64,000 bases of DNA from Candidatus Anaeroferrophillus wilburensis (GTDB lineage: Bacteria; Desulfobacterota; Anaeroferrophillalia; Anaeroferrophillales; Anaeroferrophillaceae). A model generated the notes under the pieces. It was not told where the DNA came from and did no database searches. It saw nothing but the letters and a program-made list of their open reading frames with translations. This document shows positions 9,360 to 19,268 of the stretch, piece by piece; the stretch's first letter is position 1; the number at the start of each line of letters is the position of its first letter. The translations under genes and the position numbers were made by a program. The stretch is from positions 1-64,000 of the forward strand of contig JAFGSY010000010.1 in assembly GCA_016934315.1 (NCBI GenBank), read 5' to 3'.

Positions 9360-10112
9360 ATGTCTGATCAGGCCGGACTGTCAGCTGCTGTCCACGGTAG
9401 ATATGCACATGAGGTGGTGTTTGCCGCCGCCGGGCTGACAAAAGTCTACCAGATGGGCGAAGTCCAGGTTCATGCCCTGCGCGGGGTTGATCTGACTCTC
9501 TATGCCGGTGAACTGGTGGTGTTGCTGGGGCCTTCCGGCAGCGGTAAATCCACTTTGTTAAACATCATCGGTGGCTTGGATGTTCCCAGCAGCGGTACCT
9601 TGCGCTATCAGGGCCAGGAGTTGATTGGTGCGTCCGACCGGGAGCTGACCGATTTCCGACGCCATCATATCGGTTTTGTCTTCCAGTTTTACAACCTGAT
9701 CCCCAGCCTCACCGCCCGGGAGAATATTGCGGTGGTTACCGAAATCTCGCCGGCGCCGATGGCGCCGGCGGCAGCACTGGAGCTGGTCGGTCTTGGGGAC
9801 CGACTGGATCATTTCCCGGCCCAGCTTTCCGGCGGCGAACAGCAGCGGGTGGCCATCGCCCGGGCGATCGCCAAAAATCCTTCTGTGCTCCTTTGCGATG
9901 AGCCCACCGGGGCCCTTGATTCCACCACCGGTATTGTGGTGCTGGAAGCGCTGGCCCGTATCAATCAGGAATTGGGCACCACCACGGTGCTGATCACCCA
10001 CAATGCCGTTATTGCGGAGATGGCTGACCGGGTAATCCGTTTGGCGGATGGTATTATTGTCGGGGTCAACTATCCGGAGCGCAAGAAAAGTCCCAAAGAA
10101 TTGAACTGGTGA
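9360..10112 (+). CDS. ABC transporter ATP-binding protein (MacB/LolD/YbbA type)
   Basis: Cytoplasmic ATPase of an exporter-type ABC system, about 250 residues. It shows Walker [11 protein letters not shown]-loop FVFQ, signature [14 protein letters not shown], Walker [13 protein letters not shown] and the switch histidine in LITHN. The frame is open further upstream to 9129, but the ATG at 9360 has GGAG six bases before it and gives the family's usual length. It is followed 16 bases later by its permease and then by a membrane-fusion adaptor. This three-gene order is typical of MacAB-like or YbbAP-like exporters. The substrate cannot be read from the sequence. Confidence 0.92.
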   Translation: MSDQAGLSAAVHGRYAHEVVFAAAGLTKVYQMGEVQVHALRGVDLTLYAGELVVLLGPSGSGKSTLLNIIGGLDVPSSGTLRYQGQELIGASDRELTDFRRHHIGFVFQFYNLIPSLTARENIAVVTEISPAPMAPAAALELVGLGDRLDHFPAQLSGGEQQRVAIARAIAKNPSVLLCDEPTGALDSTTGIVVLEALARINQELGTTTVLITHNAVIAEMADRVIRLADGIIVGVNYPERKKSPKELNW

Positions 10113-10128
10113 TCAAGGCAAGGTGTTC

Positions 10129-12492
10129 ATGAACTCTCTGGATCGCAAACGATGGCGTGACTTCTGGCATCTTCGCGGCCAGGTGGTTGCCATTACCCTG
10201 GTGGTTGCCAGCGGGGTGGCCATCGCTATCATGTCCCTTTCCACCCTCTACTCGCTTCGCCAAACCCGATCGCTCTATTATCAGCAAAATCGTTTTGCCG
10301 AGGTGTTTGCCGAGCTCAAAAGGGCGCCGGAGTCCCTGCGCCGTCGTTTGGCAGCAATTCCCGGCATGGGTATAGTTGAAACGCGGGTGGTGGCGGCTGC
10401 CAGCCTGAGAATTGCCGGTTGTGATGAACCGGTTACCGGCCAGCTGATTGCCATTCCCGAACAGCGTGATGTCTGGCTTAACCGGCTGACGGTGCGGCAT
10501 GGCCGGCTGGTGGAGCCTGATCGGGATGATGAGGTGGTGATCAGTGAGTCGTTTGCTCGCGCCCACCGCTTTTCTCCGGGGGATACCCTGACGGTGATTA
10601 TCAACGGTCGGCAGCAAAACCTGGAGATTGTCGGCATTGCCCTGTCGCCCGAATTTGTCTACGAGGCGAAACCCGGTTCTTTGCTGCCCGATTACAAACG
10701 TTTCGGCATTCTTTGGCTCGGACGGAAAGCCTTGGAAAATGCCTATGATATGGAGGGGGCGTTCAATAATGTGGTGGCCACCCTGGGGTCGGGGGCGGTC
10801 ATTGGCAGTGTGGTTGACCGGCTGGATCAGTTGCTGGAACCCTACGGTGGCCAGGGGGCGTACGGGCGCGCTGAGCAGTTGTCGCACCGCTATCTCAGCG
10901 AGGAATTTCGCCAGCTGGAACAGATGGCCACCATCTATCCGACTATTTTCCTCGGGGTGGCGGCTTTCCTGCTCCATGTGGTGATTTCCCGGCTGGTTCA
11001 CACCGAACGACAGCAGATTGCCATTCTGAAAGCGTTCGGCTATCAGAACGGGGTTATTGGGCTGCACTATTTCAGACTGGTGATGATGATCGTCCTGGTG
11101 GGGGTTGCCTGCGGTGTTGCCGTCGGTGTGTGGCTCGGGCGGCATTTGAGCGAACTCTATATGGAGTATTACCGCTTTCCCTTCCTCTCCTATACGGTGA
11201 GTCCAGGTGTTGTGGCCGCGGTGGCGGCGGTGACGGTACTGGCTGCGGCCCTGGGGACCGTCTGGTCAGTGAGTGGCGCTGTCCGATTGCCGCCGGCGGT
11301 TGCCATGCGCCCGGCACCGCCGGCAGTCTATCGGCCAAGCTGGCTTGAACGTCTGGGGCTGCAGCGTTTTTTCTCCCAGCCGGCCAGGATGGTTATCCGC
11401 CATCTCGAACGCCAGCCCCTGAGAAGCGGACTTACCATTATCGGGATTGCCATGGCCGGGGCTATCCTCATGGTCGGCAGCATTTTTCAGAATTCCATCG
11501 AATATCTGGTTGATGTTCATTTCGGTCTGGCCCACCGGGAAGATCTGACGGTTGCCTTTGTTGAACCGACGGCCAGCCGGTCCCTCTATGAACTGCAGCG
11601 TTATCCCGGCGTCATTTGGGGGGAAGTCTATCGCACCGTGCCGGTGCGTTTGCGCAGCCGGCACCGCCAGTACCGTACCGCAGTGATGGGGGTTCGGCCG
11701 GAGAATGAACTGCATCGCTTGCTTGACCGCGACCTGCAGCCGTTCCAGCCGTCGCCGGCCGGCATCATGCTTACCGACCAGCTGGGCAGCATCCTCCAGG
11801 TCAAGGAGGGCGACCGGCTGACGGTGGAAGCCTTGGAGGGGCGTCGTCCGGTGCGGGAGTTGACCGTCGCCGGGCTGGTGAAGGAATATGTGGGGGTTTC
11901 AGCATATATGGAGCTGGCTGCTTTGAACCGCTTTATGGCGGAGGGAGAGCTGGTCTCCGGGGTCTATCTGCGGGTTGATGAGGACCGGTTACCGGCAGTC
12001 TATGCGGCGTTGAACACCATGCCCCGGGTAGCAGGGACGGTGGTTCAACGGCATGCGGTGGAAAGCTTCTATGAAACCATGGCTGAACAGGTGCTGATTT
12101 TCACCTTTTTTGTGACCATGTTTGCCGGTATTATCGCTTTCGGCGTGGTCTACAACAGTGCCCGGATTTCCCTGGCCGAGCGGGGACGGGAGCTGGCCAG
12201 CCTACGGGTTCTGGGTTTCAGCCGGCGGGAAATTTCCGCCATACTCCTGGGGGAGCTGGCGATCCTGACTCTGGCGGCGATTCCCCTTGGCTTTCTGGCA
12301 GGGTATGGTTTATGCTTCTACATCATTTCATATCTGCAGACCGATTTGTATAGGATTCCCCTGGTGATTGATGGTTCTACCTATGCCTTTTCAGCCGTCA
12401 TGGTTTTGCTGGCCGCCGGCATTTCAGGATTGCTGGTCCGTCGGCGTCTGGATCATCTGGATTTGATCGCCGTTCTCAAAACAAGGGAGTAA
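10129..12492 (+). CDS. FtsX/MacB-family ABC transporter permease
   Basis: Large inner-membrane permease of about 787 residues. A first transmembrane helix near residues 18-40 is followed by a periplasmic core-type domain, then an FtsX helix bundle at about 265-395. A second membrane-anchored periplasmic domain starts near 425 and a second FtsX bundle lies at about 655-785. Both bundles carry the typical loop in which a helix ends with [14 protein letters not shown] or [14 protein letters not shown]. Two FtsX domains in one chain resemble YbbP-type permeases rather than the single-domain MacB. A GTG two codons upstream (10123) is an alternative start; ATG 10129 has AAGG five bases before it. 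The stop is followed one base later by the adaptor gene. Confidence 0.9.
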   Translation: MNSLDRKRWRDFWHLRGQVVAITLVVASGVAIAIMSLSTLYSLRQTRSLYYQQNRFAEVFAELKRAPESLRRRLAAIPGMGIVETRVVAAASLRIAGCDEPVTGQLIAIPEQRDVWLNRLTVRHGRLVEPDRDDEVVISESFARAHRFSPGDTLTVIINGRQQNLEIVGIALSPEFVYEAKPGSLLPDYKRFGILWLGRKALENAYDMEGAFNNVVATLGSGAVIGSVVDRLDQLLEPYGGQGAYGRAEQLSHRYLSEEFRQLEQMATIYPTIFLGVAAFLLHVVISRLVHTERQQIAILKAFGYQNGVIGLHYFRLVMMIVLVGVACGVAVGVWLGRHLSELYMEYYRFPFLSYTVSPGVVAAVAAVTVLAAALGTVWSVSGAVRLPPAVAMRPAPPAVYRPSWLERLGLQRFFSQPARMVIRHLERQPLRSGLTIIGIAMAGAILMVGSIFQNSIEYLVDVHFGLAHREDLTVAFVEPTASRSLYELQRYPGVIWGEVYRTVPVRLRSRHRQYRTAVMGVRPENELHRLLDRDLQPFQPSPAGIMLTDQLGSILQVKEGDRLTVEALEGRRPVRELTVAGLVKEYVGVSAYMELAALNRFMAEGELVSGVYLRVDEDRLPAVYAALNTMPRVAGTVVQRHAVESFYETMAEQVLIFTFFVTMFAGIIAFGVVYNSARISLAERGRELASLRVLGFSRREISAILLGELAILTLAAIPLGFLAGYGLCFYIISYLQTDLYRIPLVIDGSTYAFSAVMVLLAAGISGLLVRRRLDHLDLIAVLKTRE

Positions 12493-12493
12493 C

Positions 12494-13693
12494 ATGGCTG
12501 TGCAGTGGCGAAAATATGTGTTCATAACCATTGGTATCGGGTTGGTGGTGCTAGGTATTGTCTATGGTTTCTGGCCACGACCGGTGATGGTGGAAACAGC
12601 TGCGGTTGAGCGGGGTCCCCTGACGGTTACGATTGCCGAGGAGGGCAAGGCGAGGGTCGTTGATCGCTATCTGCTGTCAGCTCCGATTGCCGGTTTTGTC
12701 CGCCGGCTCACCTGGGATGTGGGGGATAAGATTGGTGTCGGTGAAAGGGTGGCTGAGCTGCTGCCGCTCACGGAGGAGATGCTTGATCGTCGCAGTCGTG
12801 CCCAAGCCGAAGCAAAGGTTGCCGCTGCCCGGGCAGCATTACAGGCTACCCGTGAGCAGGTTGTTGCGGCCCGGGCAGCGATGGAACTGGCCCAAGTGAA
12901 GGAAGCGCGGCTGCAGCAGCTGGTGGCTACCGACAGTGCGGCGCGGGAATCGCTGGATGAGGCAGAAAGCCGGGCCAGAACTAGCGAGGCAGCGCTGCGG
13001 TCAGCTGAGTTTATGGTCCAAGTTGCCGGCTATGAACTGGAGGCGGCGCTGGCGGTGCTGCAGATCTCGGCTGCGGAAATGGTTCCCGAACCACGTGAGC
13101 AAGTGGTAATCAAGGCGCCGGCAGCTGGCAGGGTCCTGGCGGTCTACCATGAAAGTGCCGGCGTCGTTGGAGCTGGAGAAGCACTGCTGGAAGTGGGCGA
13201 TCCCCGTTCCCTGGAAGTGGAGGTAGATCTTTTGTCAGCTGATGCAGTACGGGTAGCTGCTGGAACCCCAGTGATTTTTGAGCACTGGGGAGGGGAAGAC
13301 CCGTTGCATGGCGTGGTTAAAAGGGTGGAACCCCGTGGTTTTACCAAGATATCAGCCCTCGGGGTGGAGGAACAGCGGGTGCTGGTTATTGTTGATTTTA
13401 CCTCGTCTGCAGAGGAGTGGGAGCGTCTGGGTGACGGCTATCGTCTGGATGCCCGCTTTATCCTGTGGCATGACGATGATGTGCTGCAGGTGCCGAGCAG
13501 CTCCCTCTTCCGGGAGGCAGGCCGCTGGGCGGTGTTTGTTGTCGAGCGGGGCCGGGCTCGCCAACAGCTGGTGGAGGTTGGCCGGCACGGCGGACTGCAG
13601 GTCCAGATCCTTGCCGGCCTGGCAGAGGGTCAGCAGGTCATTATCCACCCTTCCGCCAAGGTTGAGGCTGGCCGGCGGATTGCCCGCCGCTGA
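12494..13693 (+). CDS. Periplasmic adaptor (HlyD/MacA-type membrane-fusion protein)
   Basis: An adaptor of 399 residues that would link the ABC permease to an outer-membrane channel. One transmembrane anchor (about residues 8-28) is followed by a half lipoyl domain (LSAPIAGFVRRL), an alanine- and glutamate-rich coiled-coil hairpin (about 100-190) and the second lipoyl half (VIKAPAAGRVLAVY). A beta-barrel region and C-terminal membrane-proximal domain end with IIHPSAKVEAGRRI. The start has GGGAG upstream and lies one base after the permease stop, so the genes are co-transcribed. No TolC-like gene is present in the window. Confidence 0.9.
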   Translation: MAVQWRKYVFITIGIGLVVLGIVYGFWPRPVMVETAAVERGPLTVTIAEEGKARVVDRYLLSAPIAGFVRRLTWDVGDKIGVGERVAELLPLTEEMLDRRSRAQAEAKVAAARAALQATREQVVAARAAMELAQVKEARLQQLVATDSAARESLDEAESRARTSEAALRSAEFMVQVAGYELEAALAVLQISAAEMVPEPREQVVIKAPAAGRVLAVYHESAGVVGAGEALLEVGDPRSLEVEVDLLSADAVRVAAGTPVIFEHWGGEDPLHGVVKRVEPRGFTKISALGVEEQRVLVIVDFTSSAEEWERLGDGYRLDARFILWHDDDVLQVPSSSLFREAGRWAVFVVERGRARQQLVEVGRHGGLQVQILAGLAEGQQVIIHPSAKVEAGRRIARR

Positions 13694-13786
13694 TGAAACT
13701 GCCTTTTATTTCGCCCGTTTCTGGAAGTGGTAGACGTTTCCGGCTTCTCCTGTCGGTTGCTGGAAGAATGTGGGGGTGATGGTAGG

Positions 13787-15034
13787 ATGAACAGCCAGCC
13801 GGAAGCAAACCCATCCCTGCAACGGGTGATCACCCTTCCTTTCCTGATTTTTTATGGTTTGGGGAATATCGTCGGAGCGGGGATCTACGTTCTCATCGGT
13901 GAAATTGCCGGCATCGTCGGCTACCAGACACCATTTTCCTTCTTGATCGCCCTGTTTGCTGTTCTTGGTACCGCTTTCAGCTATGCCGAGTTGTCCTCCT
14001 GTTTTCCTGTCAGTGCTGGTGAAGCTGTTTATGTTAAAGAAGGCTATGGCAGTGACAGCCTGGCGATTTTTATCGGTTTTTTGATCATTTGCAGCGGTTT
14101 GGTATCGTCGGCTACCTTGATCAGGGGATTTTATGGCTATTGTGCGGTTTTTTCCGGGCTGACCGAGTATCAGATTATTGTCCTGATTGGGGTGATCCTG
14201 TTCCTGATTGCCGTTTGGGGAATCGGTACATCGGTGGCCATCGCATCCCTCTTTACCCTGGTGGAACTGGGGGGGCTGCTAGTCATTATCGTGGTCGGCA
14301 GCGGCCTGATCCAGCAGCAGGGAACTTCCTTCTGGGAGTTGGTTCCGCGGGGCTTCTCTGCCTGGCCGGCCATCTTCTCGGGGGGGTTCATTGCCTTTTA
14401 TGCCTTTATTGGCTTTGAAGATATGGTCAATATTGCCGAAGAGGTCAAAAATCCCCGGGTAGTGATGCCCATGGCGATCATTGCTGTCCTGCTCTTATCG
14501 ACGATTCTCTATTGTGGAGTGGCAATGGTGACCGTGCTGGCGGTTGATCCGGCTGAACTGGCCCGGAGTCGAGCCCCGCTGGCTGCTGTTTACAGTGCCG
14601 CTACTGGTCGGCCGGCCACGATCCTCAGCCTGATCGGCATGGCGGCAGTGATCAATGGCGCCCTGGTACAGATGATCATGGTTGCCCGCATGCTCTATGG
14701 TATGAGTCGGCAACACTGGCTGCCGGCCCTGTTTTCCAGGGTGAACCCGGTTACCCGCACCCCGGTCCAGTCGACTGCTTTGGTGGTGGCAATGGTAGTG
14801 CTTTTGGCCCTCTGGCTGCCGGTGTTGACCCTGGCCAAGCTGACCAGTTTTTTTATTCTCATCACCTTTACCTTAGTTAACGGGGCTCTGATTCGTATCA
14901 AAAAACATCATATTACCCGCTCGGATATCATGGTCATTCCTCTGTGGGTGCCTTATGCTGCCATTGTCATTAATTTCCTGCTGCTGGGCAGTGAGTTGAT
15001 GGCCTTGATGAAAGGTTTTTTTCAGGTTGTATGA
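13787..15034 (+). CDS. APC-superfamily amino acid permease
   Basis: Polytopic inner-membrane transporter of about 415 residues with roughly 12 hydrophobic segments. The first helix has the APC signature GLGNIVGAGIYVLIG, and FIAFYAFIGFEDMVNIAEEVKNP is the conserved TM6 to loop region (here given only as the family marker). Amino acids or polyamines are the likely substrates but cannot be told apart. The frame opens at 13727; ATG 13787 fits the family N-terminus and has a G-rich site 6-15 bases upstream. It follows the ABC adaptor by 93 bases with no clear terminator, so read-through from the exporter operon is possible. Confidence 0.85.
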   Translation: MNSQPEANPSLQRVITLPFLIFYGLGNIVGAGIYVLIGEIAGIVGYQTPFSFLIALFAVLGTAFSYAELSSCFPVSAGEAVYVKEGYGSDSLAIFIGFLIICSGLVSSATLIRGFYGYCAVFSGLTEYQIIVLIGVILFLIAVWGIGTSVAIASLFTLVELGGLLVIIVVGSGLIQQQGTSFWELVPRGFSAWPAIFSGGFIAFYAFIGFEDMVNIAEEVKNPRVVMPMAIIAVLLLSTILYCGVAMVTVLAVDPAELARSRAPLAAVYSAATGRPATILSLIGMAAVINGALVQMIMVARMLYGMSRQHWLPALFSRVNPVTRTPVQSTALVVAMVVLLALWLPVLTLAKLTSFFILITFTLVNGALIRIKKHHITRSDIMVIPLWVPYAAIVINFLLLGSELMALMKGFFQVV

Positions 15035-15037
15035 TGA

Positions 15038-15054
15038 GGGTGTTGCCGACACCC
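15038..15054 (+). terminator. Weak terminator-like hairpin after the permease
   Basis: A 6-bp stem (15038-15043 with 15049-15054) with a five-base loop. The T-run is displaced (about 15070), so termination is doubtful. Confidence 0.3.
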
Positions 15055-15091
15055 GTTATCTTCCTGGCTTTTTTGAGCACAATATAACTTC

Positions 15092-15120
15092 TTGTCTTTA
15101 TAGCTTATTTTTGCTATGCA
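15092..15120 (+). promoter_or_regulatory. Possible promoter of the etf operon
   Basis: TTGTCT (15092-15097) and TATGCA (15115-15120) are 17 bases apart. It would give a leader of about 120 bases before etfB. The match to consensus is moderate. Confidence 0.4.
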
Positions 15121-15246
15121 GATGGGCTTGTCTTAATGAGATGGGTGAATGGTTTGCAGCAGAGAGTCGTCTTCAGGACTTTCGCCGCTGTTGTTGTATG
15201 ATTCAGAAAAATATTTTTTTACATCAAAGAGGTGGAGGAAGTATCC

Positions 15247-16116
15247 ATGGGGTTACGGATAATCGTAACGGTTAAGCAGGTGCCGGATACTCATAATGTG
15301 TCCGGAGATGCAATGAAAGAGGATGGTACGGTCAACCGGGCGGCGCTACCGGCAATTTTTAATCCGGAAGATCTCAATGCTCTGGAAGAAGCTTTGAAAA
15401 TCAAGGAGGCAATGGGAGGTACGGTTACCTGCATATCCATGGGGCCGCCCAATGCTGCCGAGGTGTTGAAAGAGTGTCTCTATCGTGGTGCCGACGATGT
15501 CATTCTGGTCTCTGATCGGCGTTTTGCCGGGGCTGATACCCTGGCGACATCATACGCGCTCAAATGTGCCATTGAGCAGGTGGGGGAATACGATCTTATT
15601 CTCTGCGGCCGGCAGGCGATTGACGGTGATACCGCCCAGGTAGGACCCCAGATTGCTGAAAAACTTGCCATTAATCAGTTGACCTGTGTGGGTGCCGTGG
15701 TGGCGATTGACGCCCAGGAGATTGCAGTCAGGCGACTGGTTGAGGATGGCAGCGAGATCGTTAAAAGCCGATTCCCTGTACTGCTTACCGTTACGGGTGT
15801 GGCTAATGAACCTCGCTCAGCCGGTGCCAAGCGGGTGATGGCCTATAAAAATATCGGCAATGAGGCTTGTGCCGTTTCCTATGATGAGGCTTATCTGGTG
15901 CCCGGAGCCTGCCCAATGGTTAGCCATATCAAGGAGTGGAATCTGGAAGCGATCGGCGCAGATCCCGAGCAGTGCGGTTTCTCCGGATCACCGACCAAGG
16001 TGAAAAAAATTCAGAGCGTGGTGTTGACCGCTTGTGAAAGCAAACTGGTTGCCAATACCGATGCTGGCATCGGTGACTTGATGCATGAACTGATTGAAGA
16101 GAATATCATCGGATAG
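15247..16116 (+). CDS. etfB: Electron transfer flavoprotein beta subunit
   Basis: Beta subunit, about 289 residues, of the FAD-containing heterodimer that takes electrons from acyl-CoA dehydrogenases. The ETF N-terminal signature VTVKQVPDT, the conserved NPEDLNALEEALKIKE region and the CGRQAIDGDTAQVGPQ segment identify it. The length is somewhat above the roughly 255 residues of mitochondrial-type EtfB. The frame is open from 15232, but ATG 15247 has a GGAGGAAG site at the right distance. It is followed nine bases later by etfA and then by the dehydrogenase, so the three form one operon. Whether this pair bifurcates electrons cannot be decided from motifs alone. Confidence 0.93.
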   Translation: MGLRIIVTVKQVPDTHNVSGDAMKEDGTVNRAALPAIFNPEDLNALEEALKIKEAMGGTVTCISMGPPNAAEVLKECLYRGADDVILVSDRRFAGADTLATSYALKCAIEQVGEYDLILCGRQAIDGDTAQVGPQIAEKLAINQLTCVGAVVAIDAQEIAVRRLVEDGSEIVKSRFPVLLTVTGVANEPRSAGAKRVMAYKNIGNEACAVSYDEAYLVPGACPMVSHIKEWNLEAIGADPEQCGFSGSPTKVKKIQSVVLTACESKLVANTDAGIGDLMHELIEENIIG

Positions 16117-16125
16117 GAGTGGGGA

Positions 16126-17139
16126 ATGGGTACGGGAAAAAATGTCATGGTGTTCATTGAAGCTAGGGATGGCTGTGTTGCCGATGTCAGTTTGGAGCTT
16201 ATTTGTGCTGCCAGGCGATTGGCGGCCAAACTGGGCTGTGAGGTTGAGGCTGTTGCTTTGGGTTGCAATCTGAAAACAGTGCTGGAAAGTCTTGGCCAGT
16301 ATGGTTGTCAGCGGGTTTTTTATACTGATGATAGTCGATTGGCTCGTTTCACTTCCGTTCCGTATGCCAAGACGGTTGTGCAGACGATTAAAAGCCACCA
16401 GCCGCGAATTGTCCTTTTCGGGGCAACCACCATGGGCCGGGATGTTGCTCCCCGGGTGGCTTCGGCATTGAAATGTGGTTTAACTGCTGATTGCACCGAT
16501 TTGCAGATTGGCGAACACCAGATCAAGGATGTTGTTTATCAGGATACTCTGCTCCAGATCCGTCCTGCCTTTGGCGGCAATATTGTCGCAACCATCGTTT
16601 CACCCGAAAGCGTGCCCAGCATGGCAACCGTTCGCGAAGGGGTGATGAAAATGACTGCCCCGGAAGTCGGCAAAACTGCCGAGGTGGTTATGACGCCATG
16701 CCTGGTTGCCGACGATGATTTTTTGACTGAGGTGCTTGACGTGGTGCGGGAGGAGAAAAAAGTCAATCTGAAAGCAGCGCAGATCATTGTTTCTGCCGGG
16801 ATGGGGGCGAGCGACCCTGATGCACTCGACAAAGTCAAGGAGCTGGCTCGTCTTCTGGGCGGTGAGGTCGGCTGTTCCCGACCTGTTGTCGATGCAGGGG
16901 TGTTGGACAAGGATCACCAAGTGGGCCAGACGGGGATGACCGTCCGTCCCAACCTTTATATTGCTTGTGGCGTTTCAGGGCAGATTCAGCATCGTGCCGG
17001 GATGTCAGAGGCCAAACGGATTATTGCCATCAATAGTGATCCCCAGGCACCGATTTTTTCCATTGCCCATTACGCAATTGTTGGTGATGTCAAAGATGTG
17101 CTGACCAGAATGGTCAAAGCCTATAAAACCAACGTTTAG
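16126..17139 (+). CDS. etfA: Electron transfer flavoprotein alpha subunit
   Basis: Alpha subunit, 337 residues. The C-terminal FAD-binding domain is clear: GQTGMTVRPNLYIACGVSG, then IAINSDPQAPIF and a C-terminal DV helix. No N-terminal ferredoxin-like extension with cysteine clusters is present, unlike some bifurcating EtfA proteins. A TAGGAG-type site precedes the ATG. It lies between etfB and the dehydrogenase gene with gaps of 9 and 10 bases, which indicates translation from one mRNA. The expected role is to carry electrons from the neighbouring dehydrogenase to a membrane quinone oxidoreductase or other acceptor, none of which is encoded nearby. Confidence 0.93.
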   Translation: MGTGKNVMVFIEARDGCVADVSLELICAARRLAAKLGCEVEAVALGCNLKTVLESLGQYGCQRVFYTDDSRLARFTSVPYAKTVVQTIKSHQPRIVLFGATTMGRDVAPRVASALKCGLTADCTDLQIGEHQIKDVVYQDTLLQIRPAFGGNIVATIVSPESVPSMATVREGVMKMTAPEVGKTAEVVMTPCLVADDDFLTEVLDVVREEKKVNLKAAQIIVSAGMGASDPDALDKVKELARLLGGEVGCSRPVVDAGVLDKDHQVGQTGMTVRPNLYIACGVSGQIQHRAGMSEAKRIIAINSDPQAPIFSIAHYAIVGDVKDVLTRMVKAYKTNV

Positions 17140-17149
17140 GAGTCCGATA

Positions 17150-18877
17150 ATGGCGAATTTTTATCGTGATAATGCAGATATTCTTTTTCATATGAAACAT
17201 ATGGACCTGGCCCGGGTGATTGATCTGCGGGAAGACGGGTTTGCCGAAAAAGATTTGTTCCCCTATGCTCCCCAGGATACTGCTGACGCCCGCGACAACT
17301 ATGATCGGGTGTTGGCGATTGTTGGTGAGATTGCCGGCGAGTTTGCCGCTCCGAGAGCCCGGGAAGTGGACGAGGAGGGGGCTCACTTTGCCGATGGTGA
17401 GGTGACCTATCCCAGGGGAATCAGGGAAACGATGGAACGGATGAATCAGGCTGACATGGCTGGCTTCACCATGCCGCGCACCTATGGCGGCATTAATATG
17501 CCCATGACTATTTTTTCAGCGGCTATTGAGATGGTTTCCCGGGCGGATGCTTCGCTGATGCTGGTTTTCGGTTTGCAGGGACTGAGTGATACGATTGCCA
17601 AGTTTGGTTCTGAGGATCAGAAACAGCGCTATCTTCCCCGGTTTGCCACCGGCGAAGTGGTGGGTTCCATGGCGTTGACCGAGCCTGATTCCGGCTCCGA
17701 TCTGCAGTCGGCCATGCTGCGGGCTCACCAGGATGAGGATGGCATCTGGCGGCTCAACGGGGTGAAACGTTTCATTACCAATGGCTGCGGCAAGGTTTCA
17801 CTGGTGATGGCCCGTTCTGAGGATGGCAGCAGCAGCGGCCGTGGTCTGTCCCTGTTCATTTATGAGCGTGATCAGGATATGAAAATCCGTCGGATCGAAC
17901 ATAAGCTGGGGATTAAAGGTTCGCCAACCTGTGAGCTGCAGTTTAACAACGCCCGGGCGGAACTGTTGGGGCAGCGCAAATTGGGGTTGATAAAATATAC
18001 CATCTACCTGATGAATGGCGCCCGTCTGGCGGTGGCTGCCCAGTCGTTGGGGATTGCTGAAGCTGCGTATCGTGAAGCCTATGCCTATGCCAATGATCGG
18101 GTGCAGTTCAAAAAACCGGTACGTGATTTTACCGCAGTCTATGAGATGCTCACCGATATGAAGGTGGCGATTGAGGCGGCCCGTTCATTGGTGTATGAAA
18201 CCTCACGCATAGTTGATATCAAGGAGGGGATCGAAGATCGGATTGAGAAACATCCTGAACGGTCTGCTGATCTCAGGGATGACCTGAAACGCTATACTCG
18301 GTTTGCCTCCCTGTTCACCCCCCTGGCCAAAAGCTATGCTGCCGAAATGGCCAACAAGGTTTGTTATGATGCTATTCAGGTTCATGGCGGGGTTGGCTAT
18401 ACGAGCGAATTTGACGTGGAACGCCACTATCGGGATGCCCGGATTACCAATATTTACGAAGGGACCACGCAGCTGCAGGTGGTGGCTGCCATGGGTGGTG
18501 TTGTTGGTGGGGTGGTCTCCGAGCGCCTCAATGAATATGAGGAGGACTATGATTTTGCTCCGCTGGGCGATCTTTTCCTATCTGCCCAGCAGCTGCGTAT
18601 GCTGCTGGAGCGGGCAATCTCCCATGTTAAAGAGCGTGGCGATGTGACCTTTCAGGAATTTCATGCAGCCCGCCTGGTGGCCATGACCTCCGATGTTATC
18701 ATCGGTTACCTGCTGTGCATTACTGGCCTTCATTCGGAGCGCAAAAAAGTTGTTGCCCGCTTGTATATTGCTAAGGCGTTGTCGCGGGCCAAGGGGACGC
18801 TTGACTATATTCTCAATGATGATTGCAGTTTCATCGACTACCACACAACCGTCATTGATGCTGAGGAACAGCTCTAG
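17150..18877 (+). CDS. Acyl-CoA dehydrogenase, long form with C-terminal extension
   Basis: An FAD-dependent acyl-CoA dehydrogenase of 575 residues. ALTEPDSGSD and GVKRFITNG are the flavin and substrate signatures, and QVHGGVGYTSEFDVERHYRD followed by ITNIYEGTTQLQ is the C-terminal catalytic region with its glutamate. Classical enzymes are about 380-400 residues. This one has a long N-terminal lead and about 150 extra C-terminal residues, as in the longer FadE/AcdA-like class. The start has AGGAGT upstream and is 10 bases from etfA. Its electron acceptor is almost certainly the ETF encoded just before it. The substrate (fatty, aromatic or branched acyl-CoA) is unknown. Confidence 0.9.
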   Translation: MANFYRDNADILFHMKHMDLARVIDLREDGFAEKDLFPYAPQDTADARDNYDRVLAIVGEIAGEFAAPRAREVDEEGAHFADGEVTYPRGIRETMERMNQADMAGFTMPRTYGGINMPMTIFSAAIEMVSRADASLMLVFGLQGLSDTIAKFGSEDQKQRYLPRFATGEVVGSMALTEPDSGSDLQSAMLRAHQDEDGIWRLNGVKRFITNGCGKVSLVMARSEDGSSSGRGLSLFIYERDQDMKIRRIEHKLGIKGSPTCELQFNNARAELLGQRKLGLIKYTIYLMNGARLAVAAQSLGIAEAAYREAYAYANDRVQFKKPVRDFTAVYEMLTDMKVAIEAARSLVYETSRIVDIKEGIEDRIEKHPERSADLRDDLKRYTRFASLFTPLAKSYAAEMANKVCYDAIQVHGGVGYTSEFDVERHYRDARITNIYEGTTQLQVVAAMGGVVGGVVSERLNEYEEDYDFAPLGDLFLSAQQLRMLLERAISHVKERGDVTFQEFHAARLVAMTSDVIIGYLLCITGLHSERKKVVARLYIAKALSRAKGTLDYILNDDCSFIDYHTTVIDAEEQL

Positions 18878-18910
18878 CCTGGTGTGTCGTCCTTATCTTT
18901 CGAGATCATC

Positions 18911-18942
18911 AGAAAGCCGCGGTAACGCGGCTTTCTTTGTTT
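18911..18942 (+). terminator. Intrinsic terminator of the etf-dehydrogenase operon
   Basis: An 11-bp perfect stem (18911-18921 with 18926-18936) with a GTAA loop and a T-rich tail, 34 bases after the stop. Confidence 0.85.
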
Positions 18943-18997
18943 ACTTTCTCCCTATCCAGCTGGGATGCCCCTTCCTAAAGTGTTGTTACCCATTTGA

Positions 18998-19201
18998 CTA
19001 CTGCGATTTGGTTGTTAAACTTAGATTAGAGCCTTTTTCTTGCCGGCCCCAAGGCATCTCGTGAATAGCCATCCAGGTTGTTTCTCCGGGTGTCCAAATC
19101 GCGTCACAGAATCCGAAATTTTCCGCATTGACAGCTTTGCCATACGCACTATTACTGGAGTAAGTGTTGTTGATCTTGAAGGGGTACGCTGTTTTTGCCA
19201 T
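18998..19201 (-). other. Possible small ORF or gene remnant, 67 residues
   Basis: The 326-base stretch 18943-19268 has no recognised gene. On the minus strand it holds a 67-codon ORF rich in Trp, Met, His, Asn and Cys, unlike the low-complexity shadow frames elsewhere. No ribosome binding site is visible before its ATG, and an in-frame stop lies about 30 bases upstream. I do not recognise the protein. It could be a decayed gene, a small uncharacterised protein, or chance. Confidence 0.2.
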
Positions 19202-19268
19202 CGAAGTGCAGCAGTCTGAATAATGTTTTTAAAAAGCTGATTATGTTGCGGGAGAAAGGAGGTCCTGG

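Noticed and set aside
15027-15275. 82-codon plus-strand ORF before etfB
   Set aside because: It spans the promoter and etfB start in another frame, with no family match.
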